Assembly (NCBI RefSeq): GCF_001542625.1
Contig: NZ_CP016279.1
Location: forward strand, 6,448,001 to 6,512,000
Length of the DNA: 64,000 nucleotides
Source: Streptomyces griseochromogenes
GTDB taxonomy: Bacteria > Actinomycetota > Actinomycetes > Streptomycetales > Streptomycetaceae
Direction: 5' to 3'
The notes under the pieces were generated by a model. That model searched no databases and was not told where the DNA came from. It saw only the letters and a program-made list of their open reading frames with translations. This document shows, piece after piece, positions 32,734 through 41,356 of the stretch (position 1 is its first letter; each line of letters begins with the position of its first letter). The position numbers and the translations under genes are program-made.

Positions 32734-33309
32734 ATGAGTCGTAAGCAGATGGTGCGCCCCGGCGGGCGCAGCGCCCGGGTCCAGGCATCGGTGCACACCG
32801 CTGTACGCGAACTCCTGTCGGAGGTGGGCCGCGACGCTCTGACGGTGCCGCTGGTCGCCCAGCGCGCGGGAGTCACCCCGTCGACGATCTACCGCCGCTG
32901 GGGCGACCTGCAGGAGCTGCTCTCGGACGTCGCGGTGGAGCGCCTGCGACCCGACACGGCGCCGGGGGACCACGGTGACCTGCGCTCGGACCTGGCGGCC
33001 TGGGCCGAACAGTTCCTCGACGAGATGGCGTCCCCCTCGGGCCGCGCCTACGTCCGCGACGCCCTGCTCGGCGACCCGGACGGCGGCAACGCCGGTCGGT
33101 GCTCGGCCTACGCGGCCGAGCAGATCGACGCCCTTCTCGCCCGTGCGACCGACCGCGAGGAGAACGCCCCCGACGTCGAGACGGTCATGGACCGCGTGGT
33201 CGCCCCCTTGATGTACCGCATCCTCTTCCGTCCGGCCGCGCTCGACGCCGCGTACGCGCGTCGGCTCGTGGCCGGACTCCTCGGTACGGAGGAGGGGTCC
33301 GGTCAGTGA
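32734..33309 (+). CDS. TetR-family repressor of the amidase/MBL genes
   Basis: 191 aa. HTH at about residues 18-65: VHTAVRELLSEVGRDALTVPLVAQRAGVTPSTIYRRWGD. The C-terminal ligand domain (ELLSDVAVERLRPDT and on) is of the TetR_C type. The palindrome immediately upstream repeats in the divergent MBL/amidase promoter, so it is probably the local repressor, with an amide or lactone as inducer. The 3' end overlaps the convergent MFS gene by 7 bases. Confidence 0.92.
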   Translation: MSRKQMVRPGGRSARVQASVHTAVRELLSEVGRDALTVPLVAQRAGVTPSTIYRRWGDLQELLSDVAVERLRPDTAPGDHGDLRSDLAAWAEQFLDEMASPSGRAYVRDALLGDPDGGNAGRCSAYAAEQIDALLARATDREENAPDVETVMDRVVAPLMYRILFRPAALDAAYARRLVAGLLGTEEGSGQ

Positions 33310-34550
33310 CCGGGTGACCGGACCTCAGGGACGGCGACGCGTTCGGCCTCGGCACCCTTGGGTGCCGTACGGCCCCGGGTCAGGTGCCGAGCGAGGACGA
33401 TCACGGCCGTCAGCGCCACCAGGGCGGTCACCCCGGGCCAGCCGAACCGGTCATAGGCCCGCACCCCGAGCCAGGACCCCACGCTTCCGCCGATGAACAC
33501 GCACGTCATGTAGGCGGTGTTGATCCGCGCCCGTGCCGCTGGGCGCAGGGCGAAGTTGCGCGCCTGGTTGGCGACCTGGCCGCATTGCACGGCCACGTCG
33601 AGCAGCAGCATGCCGCCGGCCAGCGCGACCAGCCCGGCCACGCCGCCCGTTCCACCCAGTGCCAGCACGCCCGCCGCGCCGGCGACCCCGAGCAGACACC
33701 GGAGGCTGACCGCGTCCGGCCCCCTGCGGTCGACGGCGCGTCCGGCGATCGGCGTTCCGAACATGCTGGCGGCTCCGACCAGCCCCAGCACTCCCACGGC
33801 CTGGGCACCCATGCCGTACACCGGTCCGGTCAGGAGCAGGGTGAGCGCGGTCCAGGCCGCGCTGAAGCCCGCGAAGACGGCGGTCTGATAGAGACAGGAA
33901 CGGCGCAGGTCGGGCTCCTCTCTCAGCAGGCGCAGGGGGGCGGCTATGAGCGCGGGGTAGGACCGGCGGGAGGGTGGTGTGGTGTCCGGGACCACACGGG
34001 AGAGGACCGCCGCGAGGGCGAGCACGACCACCGCGGCCACCAGATAGGGGGCACGCCAGCCCAGCCAGGTGCCGAGCGTGCCGCCGAAGGTGCGGGCCAG
34101 CAGGATGCCGCCGATGAGGCCGCTGCCCACCGTGCCGGTGACGGCTCCGTGCCGTTCGGCGGGGACCAGTCCGGCGGCCATGGGAAGGATGATCTGCGGC
34201 ACGACGGTGGTGACGCCGGTGGCCGCGCTCGCGGCGACGAGGACCCAGAGCGTGGGGGCCGTCCCGGCGGCGAACAGCCCGAGGGCGGTCAGGGTGAGCA
34301 GGGTGACGAGCAGGCGCCGGTGCGGCAGCCGGTCGCCCAGCGGCACGAGCAGGAAGATGCCGCCCGCATAGCCGAACTGGGCCGCGGTGACGACGAGGGC
34401 CGCCGAGCCTTCCGGGACGTCGAGGTCGGCGGCGACCAGGGAGCTGATCGCCTGCGGGAAGTAGATCGTCGAGACACCCACGCCGCAGGCGAGGGCCAGG
34501 ACGAGGATCACCCAACGGGGCGGATTCGGTGGTGCGGAGGACGCGGACAC
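33303..34550 (-). CDS. MFS exporter
   Basis: 415 aa from GTG 34550, 12 predicted membrane spans. The loop 2-3 motif GDRLPHRRLL and the loop 8-9 motif GRAVDRRGPD are MFS signatures. TM1 reads VILVLALACGVGVSTIYFPQAI. It belongs to the YnfM/arabinose-efflux-like drug or metabolite exporters. It is divergent from the CGNR regulator, with two operator-like repeats in the 80-base gap, so it is probably that regulator's target. Confidence 0.9.
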   Translation of the reverse strand: MSASSAPPNPPRWVILVLALACGVGVSTIYFPQAISSLVAADLDVPEGSAALVVTAAQFGYAGGIFLLVPLGDRLPHRRLLVTLLTLTALGLFAAGTAPTLWVLVAASAATGVTTVVPQIILPMAAGLVPAERHGAVTGTVGSGLIGGILLARTFGGTLGTWLGWRAPYLVAAVVVLALAAVLSRVVPDTTPPSRRSYPALIAAPLRLLREEPDLRRSCLYQTAVFAGFSAAWTALTLLLTGPVYGMGAQAVGVLGLVGAASMFGTPIAGRAVDRRGPDAVSLRCLLGVAGAAGVLALGGTGGVAGLVALAGGMLLLDVAVQCGQVANQARNFALRPAARARINTAYMTCVFIGGSVGSWLGVRAYDRFGWPGVTALVALTAVIVLARHLTRGRTAPKGAEAERVAVPEVRSPGH

Positions 34551-34568
34551 GCAGACACCTCACAGAGG

Positions 34569-34611
34569 AACCAGTTTAAGTGGTTCGCCGAAGGTACCAG
34601 TTAAACCGGTT
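34569..34611. promoter_or_regulatory. Tandem operators for the CGNR regulator
   Basis: Two 17-base near-palindromes, AACCAGTTTAAGTGGTT at 34569-34585 and TACCAGTTAAACCGGTT at 34595-34611, 26 bases apart in the gap between the MFS and CGNR genes. They lie close to both start codons, as expected for a repressor that controls itself and the exporter. Confidence 0.75.
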
Positions 34612-34630
34612 CTCCCGTACGCTGATCGAC

Positions 34631-35194
34631 GTGTCTACGACTCACCGCTTCCGCCAGGGCGCCGGCCGCCCCTGCCTGGACTTCCTCCGCACCCTGCGCC
34701 ACCGGGGCACGTCCGGCGCCGTGGAGGAACTGCCCGACGCCGAGTCGCTGGCCGCCTGGGCACGGCAGTGCGGCCCCTGCCCGGCCGCGCCCGGCGACGC
34801 CGATCACGCCCTGGTGCACACGGCACAGGAGCTGCGCGAGGCGATCCATCGGCTGATCGGCTCCGCCCGTGCGCACCGGGCCCCCGACACCCGGGCGCGC
34901 GAGCTGGTCAACCGTGCCGCCGCGCACGCCGTCCCCGTACCCGGCCTGGCCGCGTCGGGCCGCCTCGAGTGGCATGCCGACGACCCCGTCCGCGCCACCC
35001 TCGCCCTGGTGGCCCGCGACACCCTGGACCTGATCACCTCCCCGGCCCTCGACCGGGTGCGCGACTGCGCCGGGACCGCCTGCGGCGCCCTGTTCCTGGA
35101 CACCTCGCGCCCCGGCACACGCCGCTGGTGCTCGATGGACACCTGCGGAAACCGCGCGAAGAAGGAGGCGCTGCGCCGCAAGGCGCCCGCCTAG
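34631..35194 (+). CDS. CGNR zinc-finger transcriptional regulator
   Basis: 187 aa from GTG 34631. The N-terminal ABATE-type sensor domain (GRPCLDFLRTLRHRG, LREAIHRLIG) spans residues 8-130. The C-terminal zinc finger CAGTACGALFLDTSRPGTRR then WCSMDTCGNRAKKEA is at 150-184, with the eponymous CGNR. It binds DNA as a stress or ligand-responsive repressor. Divergent from the MFS exporter, with tandem palindromes between. Confidence 0.92.
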   Translation: MSTTHRFRQGAGRPCLDFLRTLRHRGTSGAVEELPDAESLAAWARQCGPCPAAPGDADHALVHTAQELREAIHRLIGSARAHRAPDTRARELVNRAAAHAVPVPGLAASGRLEWHADDPVRATLALVARDTLDLITSPALDRVRDCAGTACGALFLDTSRPGTRRWCSMDTCGNRAKKEALRRKAPA

Positions 35195-35251
35195 GCCCGG
35201 CCCACATCGACGTATCTCGAAACGTCGGCCGCGAACCTATACTCCGGACGC

Positions 35252-35584
35252 ATGACGGACATCGCACCCTCCCCGGATCCGGACCTGGTCAACGCGCTGC
35301 GGGCGCTGTCCAACCCGATGCGGCTGCAGATGCTGCAGTGGCTGCGCGATCCCGAGCTGCACTTCCCCATGGAGACGGCGATCGCCGATCCGGCGGAGGT
35401 GGGTGTGTGCGTGAGCCACCTTCAGGCGAAGGCGGGGCTGGCCCAGTCCACCGTGTCGGCCTACATGGCCGAACTGCAGCGCGCGGGGCTGGTGCGTGCG
35501 ACCCGCGTGGGCAAGTGGACCCATTACAGGCGGGACGAGCAGCGCATCGCCGACCTCGTCACCGCGCTGGGCCGGACGCTCTAA
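35252..35584 (+). CDS. ArsR-family winged-helix regulator
   Basis: 110 aa. LVNALRALSNPMRLQMLQWL then CVSHLQAKAGLAQSTVSAYMAELQRAGLVRATRVGKWTHYRRDE is the winged helix. No metal-binding Cys pair of the ArsR/SmtB alpha3 kind is evident, only one Cys in the recognition region, so it is likely a thiol or ligand sensor. It is the last intact gene before the IS element; its probable target gene downstream has been displaced. Confidence 0.88.
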   Translation: MTDIAPSPDPDLVNALRALSNPMRLQMLQWLRDPELHFPMETAIADPAEVGVCVSHLQAKAGLAQSTVSAYMAELQRAGLVRATRVGKWTHYRRDEQRIADLVTALGRTL

Positions 35585-35631
35585 CCGAGCACCCCGACAC
35601 GCACGACCCGGCGTCGACCCTTGCGCTTCAT

Positions 35632-35655
35632 ATCGAGATTCTGCGATATTTCGAT
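35632..35655. promoter_or_regulatory. Orphaned ArsR-type operator
   Basis: ATCGAGAT and ATTTCGAT arms, 8 bases apart, in an AT-rich patch 48 bases after the ArsR stop. The word ATCTCGA also occurs just before the ArsR gene. The site ends 15 bases before the left end of the IS element, so the gene it should control is no longer attached. Confidence 0.45.
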
Positions 35656-35669
35656 TTAGAGGCCACGCA

Positions 35670-36615
35670 GATAGGGGCAGCGGGGGACCTCGGCAGCGGA
35701 ACGGGCACAGGTCCTGGTGATCATGGAGTTGCGACGCTCTGTGATCACCGAGGAGATCTGTGCCCGCGCTGCCATCATGGTTGACCGAACCGCTCTGGGA
35801 CCAGTTCGCGGCCCTATTGCCCGAGCGGCCGGTATATCACCCGGACCATCCGCTCGGCTGCCACCGCCCGCGGATCAGCGACCGGATCATCTTCGACAAG
35901 TTCCTGCAACTGCTGCGCTTCGGCTGTTCCTACGAGGCGATCGCCGACACGGCATGCTCGGCCACCACGATCCGCAACCGTCGCAACGAGTGGATACGGC
36001 TGGGCGTCTTCGTCCGGCTCAAGCAGATCGCGTTGGAGTCCTACGACCGGATCGTCGGGCTCATTCTCGACCAGATCGCCGTCGACGGCTCCATCACCAA
36101 GGCACCCGGGGGCGGTGAGGTCGCCGGGCGCTCACCGGTCGACCGCGGCAAACAGGGGTTGAAACGCTCGGGCATGACGGATGGATACGGCATTCCGCTG
36201 GGCCGCGTCCTGGCCGGCGCCAACCGCCACGACTCCCCCCTGCTCGCCCCCACCCTTGACCGCCTGGACGATTTCGGGCCGTTACTCGACGACATGACCG
36301 TGCACTTGGACGCCGGCTACGACTAGGCCACCACCCGCGCTCTACTCAACGAACGCGGCCTCCACGCTCGCATCGCGCACAAAGGCGAGAAGGCACCGAT
36401 CCAGGCCAGCCAGCGTTGGCACGTCGAGCGCACGCACGCCTGGCAGAACGCCTTCCACCGGCTAGCCCGCTGCTACGAGCGGCGCGCCACCGTCGTCGAC
36501 GCCTTCTTCGACTTCGCCGACACAATCATCATCGTGCGTAGCTTGATCCGACGAGCATGGACAACTCACCGCTGGGATGAACGCCCGAACCGCCGGCCAT
36601 GACCCCGCACCTATC
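35670..36615 (+). mobile_element. IS5-type insertion sequence, defective
   Basis: About 0.95 kb. The transposase frame fills it, but the frame holds an amber stop. Possible terminal inverted repeats are GATAGGGGCAGCGGGG on the left (35670) and the reverse complement of CCCCGCACCTATC on the right (36603-36615), which match imperfectly, with a 3-base indel. The right end lies 2 bases from the stop codon of the next gene. Element ends are approximate. Confidence 0.6.
35760..36602 (+). pseudogene. IS5-family transposase with in-frame amber codon
   Basis: Frame of 281 codons from ATG 35760 to TGA 36600-36602, interrupted by TAG at 36324-36326. Before the stop: a helix-turn-helix-like head (LTEPLWDQFAALLPERPV, FGCSYEAIADTACSATTIRNRRNEW) then IAVDGSITKA with the first catalytic Asp and HLDAGYD with the second. 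After the stop the frame continues with RGLHARIAHKG, WHVERTHAWQNAFHRL carrying the catalytic Glu, and the family end DTIIIVRSLIRRAWTTHRWD. One point change separates it from an intact enzyme. One leucine is a TTA codon. It sits between the ArsR gene and a hypothetical gene. Confidence 0.85.
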
Positions 36616-36617
36616 CG

Positions 36618-37394
36618 CTATCCCCAGCCGCAGGAGTAGCCGTAGTGGCGCGTGCCGACCGGGTGGCCCGCCGGGAGCGGCTCACCGTTCAGCGGCGGGA
36701 TCTCGATGACGTCCCCGAGCATGCCGTCTGCAGTGAGATGCTCGTCGAGGCGGATGACGCTGTCGCACCGCCCGTCTGAGTAGATGAACAGGGTCAGGTC
36801 AACACCAAAGGGAGGCTCCTTCACCTCCGCCACCACCGGAGCTAGGAGCCAGGAGCAGGCCCACCGCACTTCGTCCGGATGAGAGGTAACGACAGTCTCG
36901 GAATGGCTGTACGAGCCTGATCCACCCATCTCGAGAGTGAGCTCGTAGTACGAGAAGGGAGGGTCTTCCGGCATGTCGGCGTCGTCGGCCCATGCGTTCA
37001 AGGCTGCGATTCCGGCACGGGCGGCAGGGTCGTCGGGGACGGCTTTCAGCGTTTGCGTGTAGAGGGCGTGTGCCTCGTCCCGTCGACGGGCGAGGGTGCG
37101 CTCGTCCTCGCCGTGCGCGTTCGCATTGTCGTCATCGATCTTCCAGTAGTTGATTTGCTGAACGAGTCGCCCGGCAAGCAGCGAGGCGGCCAGGCGATCG
37201 TCGGGACGGGTACGCAGTGCGGCACGGAGCCACCGCTCCTCCGGCCACGTGAGAAGGAAGTCAGGGTTCATAAGATGCTCCAGGGAGTCGCTCCTGAGCA
37301 TGCACAACAAACGACCCAACTCCCGGGCAGCGTCGGGGTCTCCAGCGGTCGCTGTGGCCCGCAGCCTCTTGATCGTTTCATCGGTGATTGCCAT
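36618..37394 (-). CDS. Unrecognised 258-aa protein with helical repeat head
   Basis: ATG at 37394. Residues 1-125 are helical and repeat-like (DPDAARELGRLLCMLRS, HALYTQTLKAVPDDPAARAGIAALNAW), resembling TPR. Residues 140-258 are a mixed domain rich in aromatic residues that ends RHYGYSCGWG. No known family. Codon usage is less GC-biased than the chromosome, which suggests acquisition. The IS right end touches its 3' end, so the last residues could differ from the ancestral protein. It is flanked on both sides by transposase sequence. Confidence 0.65.
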   Translation of the reverse strand: MAITDETIKRLRATATAGDPDAARELGRLLCMLRSDSLEHLMNPDFLLTWPEERWLRAALRTRPDDRLAASLLAGRLVQQINYWKIDDDNANAHGEDERTLARRRDEAHALYTQTLKAVPDDPAARAGIAALNAWADDADMPEDPPFSYYELTLEMGGSGSYSHSETVVTSHPDEVRWACSWLLAPVVAEVKEPPFGVDLTLFIYSDGRCDSVIRLDEHLTADGMLGDVIEIPPLNGEPLPAGHPVGTRHYGYSCGWG

Positions 37395-37445
37395 GGCACG
37401 CGAGGCTAGCCGAAGTCAAGTGCGCCTTGCTCAAAGCAGCTTGGG

Positions 37446-37640
37446 GTGTGTAACCACAGCGCGCACGAGAGCGAGAAGGGGCTGATCCAGGGCCTGGCAG
37501 AAGCCTTACAGCGGCTCCGCTCCTTTGAGGGCCGCATCACCTACGCCTTCCTCGACCTCGCTGACAAAATCATCACCCTGCGTAGTCAGACCCGACGAGC
37601 ACGGACTACCCATCGCTGGGACGAAAGCCCGGGCCGTCGC
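37446..37640 (+). pseudogene. Transposase remnant, second IS5-type copy
   Basis: The translation contains FLDLADKIITLRSQTRRARTTHRWDESPGRRP, about half identical to the C-terminal end of the transposase at 35760 (FFDFADTIIIVRSLIRRAWTTHRWDERPNRRP). It is preceded by an AHESEKGLIQ match to AHKGEKAPIQ, with the catalytic Glu region missing between. Everything N-terminal is gone. It marks a second old insertion just before the EACC1-caspase locus. The rest of 37395-37917 holds no other gene that I can support. Confidence 0.75.
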
Positions 37641-37917
37641 CCATACAGGCACGCCTTATTTGCGCGGTCTCTAAGGCAAGTGGGGTAGTTCTGTACTTGC
37701 CTGAACGGTATCCAAGGGGTGTTAGACACGTTGGCTAGGTCTGCTGTCCTCTCGCTGCGGTCTTGGGCACTGTTCTCTGAGGAGCCGGTGGCCTTCATGC
37801 GTGGTTCCCTTCACAGAAAGGTCATTTCCTGAAACGCTCCTCGCCGAGGGCAGGTCCCAGTCGGGGCGCCGGTCCACAGGCCGGTCAGCGGCCAACGCGG
37901 GCATGAGGGGGAGGGCG

Positions 37918-38274
37918 ATGGATCTGCAGATCCGCATCGAGGGCGGGCCGGTCGACGAGTATGTCGCGCTGGCCGACTGGCTGAACGGCAACCGCGATTT
38001 CCGCGGCCGGGTCCGCCAGGAGCTTGGCCCGCCTACGGACGGGACGCTGGGCGGGGAATGGGTCGATATGCTCACGATCGCGGTCGGCTCCGGCGGGCTC
38101 GGTGTCGCCCTGACCAACTCGTTGAACAAATGGCTGGAGAACCGGCGCGCCGGCCTCGTCGCCAAGGTCACCGTCACCTCGAAACGCCGCACCGTGAAAC
38201 TACGCGCCCGTGACGCCAACGCCGAGGCGGTGCAACTGCTCGGCGAGATCCTGCGCGACGCCGATGAGCGGTAA
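37918..38274 (+). CDS. Effector-associated constant component EACC1-like protein
   Basis: 118 aa from ATG 37918 with GGGGGAGGG upstream; a second in-frame ATG 15 bases earlier overlaps that ribosome-binding site. The pattern MDLQIRIEGG, LADWLNGNRDFRGRV, LGGEWVDMLTIAVGSGGLGV, ALTNSLNKWLENR and VTSKRRTVKLRARDANAEAVQLL fits EACC1, a small protein found beside effector proteases and nucleotide-dependent conflict systems in actinobacteria. Its job is unknown; it may recruit or inhibit the effector. Its last 11 bases overlap the caspase gene, so the two are translated together. Confidence 0.85.
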   Translation: MDLQIRIEGGPVDEYVALADWLNGNRDFRGRVRQELGPPTDGTLGGEWVDMLTIAVGSGGLGVALTNSLNKWLENRRAGLVAKVTVTSKRRTVKLRARDANAEAVQLLGEILRDADER

Positions 38275-40255
38275 GCCCGTCATCCCGCCCGGCTCACGAG
38301 CCGTCTTGATCGGCATTCCCCGCTACCAGAAAGACGCCAGGTACCGGTCGTACACCGCCGTCGGCAACAGCGTCGAGGGCATGTACCAGTTGCTGGTCGA
38401 ATCGGGCCTGTGCGGTTGGCGCGAGGAACAGGTTGAGAAGATCGTCAATCCCGCCAACGCCGGGCAGCTCATGGGCCGGCTGCGCCAGCTGGCGGCCGAG
38501 ACCACCGGGGTGCTGCTGCTCTACTTCGTCGGCCACGGCCAGCCCAGCGAGCACACCGGCGAGCTGTGCCTGGCCATCGCCGACACCGACCACGCCAACC
38601 CCGACGCCACCGGCCTGGAGTACGCCAAGATCAAGAGGACGCTGCACAGCGGCACACCGGCCGCCACCAGGATCGCGATCCTGGACTGCTGCTACTCCGG
38701 GCGGGCCATCGGGCTCGGCGCCGACGACGACGGTACGCAACTAGCGGACCTCAGTGACTGCGCGGGCGTCTACACCCTCACCGCTGCCGACGAGCGCGCC
38801 CACGTACCGCCCGACGGCGAGGGTCACCCGCGTACCGCTTTCACCGGCGAGTTGCTGGAACTGCTGACCCGTGACGGCGTCCCCGGCGGCCCGGATGGTT
38901 TGGCACTCGGGGCGATCTTCCCGCACCTACGGCAACGGCTGGCGGCCAAAGGGCTCCCCCGTCCCAACCAGCGCAGCGACGACACCGCGGCCGCGTTCGT
39001 CTTCGCCTGCAACCATGCGACACCACCACCCGGCCAGCCTCCTAGGGAGGCGGATACGGCGACGAGCGCTAGCACGTCAGGTCGGGCAGTGCCGCGCCAG
39101 GACGCTGACGTCTCGCCTCTTAGCAGCGAGCGGGTTGGCGAGCGCCGGGTCGCCCCACAGACAGGGCGCCGCTCGGCCGGTACCCGAACGCCAACCGGCC
39201 CACGTGCCCGTCGACGGATCCTGGCCGCTGTGCTGACAGCAGCCGTCGTGCTGACCGGGGCCGTGGGCTGGGTGATGTGGCCCCAGGCGCAGGGCGTCGC
39301 CCTGCCTGGCCTCACTCCCGCCGGGCAGATGACCGCGCCCACCGGCGTGGACACAGCGGTGTTCAGCCACGACGGCCACACCCTGGCCACAGCGGGTTCC
39401 GACGGCACGGTGCTGCTGTGGAACACTGCCAGTCACCAGCAGGTCGGCCAGCCCATAGGTCCCATCGCCGCCAACTCTCACCCAGGCATCGCATTCACCG
39501 CCGATGACCGCGCCCTGCGAACCGCCAGCTGCGACGCGGGCCAGCGCCAGGAGGAGTGCGTTACCGCCAGGCTGTGGGACACCACCAGCGGCCAGCAGAC
39601 CCGAAAACCCACCGTCATCCCCCGAAAGATCACCAGTTGGCCGCTTTGGGTACTGAGCCCTCACGGTCGCACCCTGGCAACCAGCGATACGAGTTCCTGC
39701 ACTGTGAGGAATCTCGATAGCGGCCAGAAAACGGATTTGGCTGCGAATGCGAACTGTGACGGAGAAACAGCCGCATTCAGCCCCGACGACCACACTGTCA
39801 TTTTAGGGCGCATCACCACGGTTTGGGTGGCTGACACGTCCAGCGGACGCACGATCGCATCCTTCGCCCTTGGAACGGGCAGCACCATCGAATGTATTGC
39901 GCTCAGCCCTGACAATCGGACCTTCGCCGTCGCCCTCAGCGATAACACCGTGCAGTTGTGGGATATCGCCTCCGGTCGGCAGACCGGTTCCACCCTCACT
40001 GGCCTCACCAAGTCGGCGATCGTCCTCGTGTTCAGCCCCGACGGCCGTGCCCTGGCCGCAGCCGGTGGCGACGGCACGGCTGTGGTGTGGGACACCGCCA
40101 GCCAACGACATTTCGGCGACCCGCTCACCGGCGTCAACGCGATCGCCTTCAACCCCGACGATCAGACCCTTGTCACCGGGGGCCTCGACCACACCATCCG
40201 GCTATGGAACCTGCCACCCAGAGAGACCAGCGGCACATCGACAGGTGACCACTGA
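38264..40255 (+). CDS. Caspase-TM-WD40 protein
   Basis: 663 aa. Residues 10-250 are a caspase-like C14 domain: SRAVLIGIPRYQKD, catalytic His91 in LLYFVGHGQ and catalytic Cys143 in LDCCYSGRA. A Pro/Ser/Arg-rich linker (255-318) precedes one membrane span at about 319-341 (ILAAVLTAAVVLTGAVGWVM), with an Arg cluster on its N-side. WD40 repeats fill 360-663 (FSHDGHTLATAGSDGTVLLW, FSPDGRALAAAGGDGTAVVW). By the positive-inside rule the protease is cytoplasmic and the propeller outside. Codon 514 is TTA (39803-39805). It overlaps the EACC1 gene by 11 bases. It is probably a signal-activated death or defence protease with EACC1. Confidence 0.9.
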   Translation: MSGKPVIPPGSRAVLIGIPRYQKDARYRSYTAVGNSVEGMYQLLVESGLCGWREEQVEKIVNPANAGQLMGRLRQLAAETTGVLLLYFVGHGQPSEHTGELCLAIADTDHANPDATGLEYAKIKRTLHSGTPAATRIAILDCCYSGRAIGLGADDDGTQLADLSDCAGVYTLTAADERAHVPPDGEGHPRTAFTGELLELLTRDGVPGGPDGLALGAIFPHLRQRLAAKGLPRPNQRSDDTAAAFVFACNHATPPPGQPPREADTATSASTSGRAVPRQDADVSPLSSERVGERRVAPQTGRRSAGTRTPTGPRARRRILAAVLTAAVVLTGAVGWVMWPQAQGVALPGLTPAGQMTAPTGVDTAVFSHDGHTLATAGSDGTVLLWNTASHQQVGQPIGPIAANSHPGIAFTADDRALRTASCDAGQRQEECVTARLWDTTSGQQTRKPTVIPRKITSWPLWVLSPHGRTLATSDTSSCTVRNLDSGQKTDLAANANCDGETAAFSPDDHTVILGRITTVWVADTSSGRTIASFALGTGSTIECIALSPDNRTFAVALSDNTVQLWDIASGRQTGSTLTGLTKSAIVLVFSPDGRALAAAGGDGTAVVWDTASQRHFGDPLTGVNAIAFNPDDQTLVTGGLDHTIRLWNLPPRETSGTSTGDH

Positions 40256-40672
40256 CCACGGCGACTGCACTCCGTGTCCTAGCCGCAGCACCTGCCGACA
40301 GTGCTGGAAATGCCACTCGTCGAAACCCGGGCAGGTCGTCGGGGTTGAGCCTCAAACACACCCGTGGCCCCGTCCTGCAGCCAGGGACTTGCCTTACATG
40401 CCTGAACGCCTAAGCCTCACCTCACCAGGGCATTCGCTTGATAACACAAGATAACGGTGGACGCCGCCCTCTACGGAGACCCGGAACCGCTGGCCGCCGC
40501 TGTACCCACCACGGCCTGGTGACATGGCTGTTGGCACTCCTTGAATGCGGCTCTGTCCGCGGCTCCGTGAATCCCAAGGTGAGTGGCGTGAACAGGGAGT
40601 CTTTCCGGCACGGTGTCTTCTGTCGTGCCGAGGAGGACGGTTGAGCCCCGGTTTCGAAGGGACGGCCTTGCT
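40256..40672. other. 417-base intergenic region between accessory genes
   Basis: Between the caspase gene and the minus-strand hypothetical gene. No credible ORF or terminator-like hairpin next to the caspase stop. It contains the left copy (40549-40575) of an inverted repeat that also bounds the next gene on its other side. Confidence 0.4.
40549..40575 (+). repeat. Inverted repeat, left copy
   Basis: 27 bases starting GGCTCTGTCCGCGG and ending CGTGAATCCC. The reverse complement of 41357-41383 matches it at 23 of 27 positions. The two copies enclose an 835-base unit containing one gene. Confidence 0.6.
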
Positions 40673-41287
40673 CTACTCGCTCAGTCCCACGAGGCCCCAG
40701 CCTCGTCGGGCCGCCTCGGTGAGGACGTGGCCCCACTCCGCCAGCAAGTCTGTGAATGCGTCGAAGTTGCCGACCCATCCTTCGGGATCGGCGGCGTGTT
40801 CGGTGAAGGCTCCTTGCATCCTCTCAAGCCGAGGACGTACCCGCTCCCAGGTCGCGGCCAGTTTCCACACGCCGTCTGGTGGCTGTGCGAGCAGCAGCCC
40901 ATAGACGCTGGGGTCGTCGCTGAAGAAGTCCGTATCCGTCTGCTGCGCCTCGCCGTCCAGCCCGACCCAGATCAACCCGAGCAACAACGTGTCCAACTCG
41001 GCCCGTACCAGAGGATCAACGTGGTCGCGCATGGATTCCCACCGCTGCCCGGCCCAGAAGTGCGCCTTGAACGAGCCACAGGTGTGCAGGAACTCGTATA
41101 CGGCGAAGAAGGCGCTGTTGGGTCCCCGTGGCCACTCCCAGTCGCCCTCGACCGCCGGCGCGTCGTGATCCCACAGCCCCGTCTCGTCGGCATACCAGGC
41201 GTTCCTCAGCCGCGGCAGCCGCTCCCGGGGCGGAACCTCCCCCAGCCATGACCAGTCTGCGATCATCACCGTGATGTCCAGCCCCAT
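40673..41287 (-). CDS. Unrecognised 204-aa protein inside inverted repeats
   Basis: ATG at 41287. Trp-rich soluble protein (MIADWSWLGEV, DWEWPRGPNSAFFAVYEFLH, LIWVGLDGEAQQTDTDFF, LAEWGHVLTEAARRGWGL). No signal peptide, membrane span or known motif. Such Trp/Asp-rich singletons in actinobacteria are sometimes immunity-like proteins, but nothing here proves that. It is enclosed by imperfect 27-base inverted repeats, as if it were a cargo gene of a small mobile unit. Confidence 0.6.
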   Translation of the reverse strand: MGLDITVMIADWSWLGEVPPRERLPRLRNAWYADETGLWDHDAPAVEGDWEWPRGPNSAFFAVYEFLHTCGSFKAHFWAGQRWESMRDHVDPLVRAELDTLLLGLIWVGLDGEAQQTDTDFFSDDPSVYGLLLAQPPDGVWKLAATWERVRPRLERMQGAFTEHAADPEGWVGNFDAFTDLLAEWGHVLTEAARRGWGLVGLSE

Positions 41288-41356
41288 GGGGGTCAGCGTA
41301 CCGATCGCCCATACTCCAAGGCAGCGTCGGGTGCCAGGCCCGGCCGCCCCGCGTTC

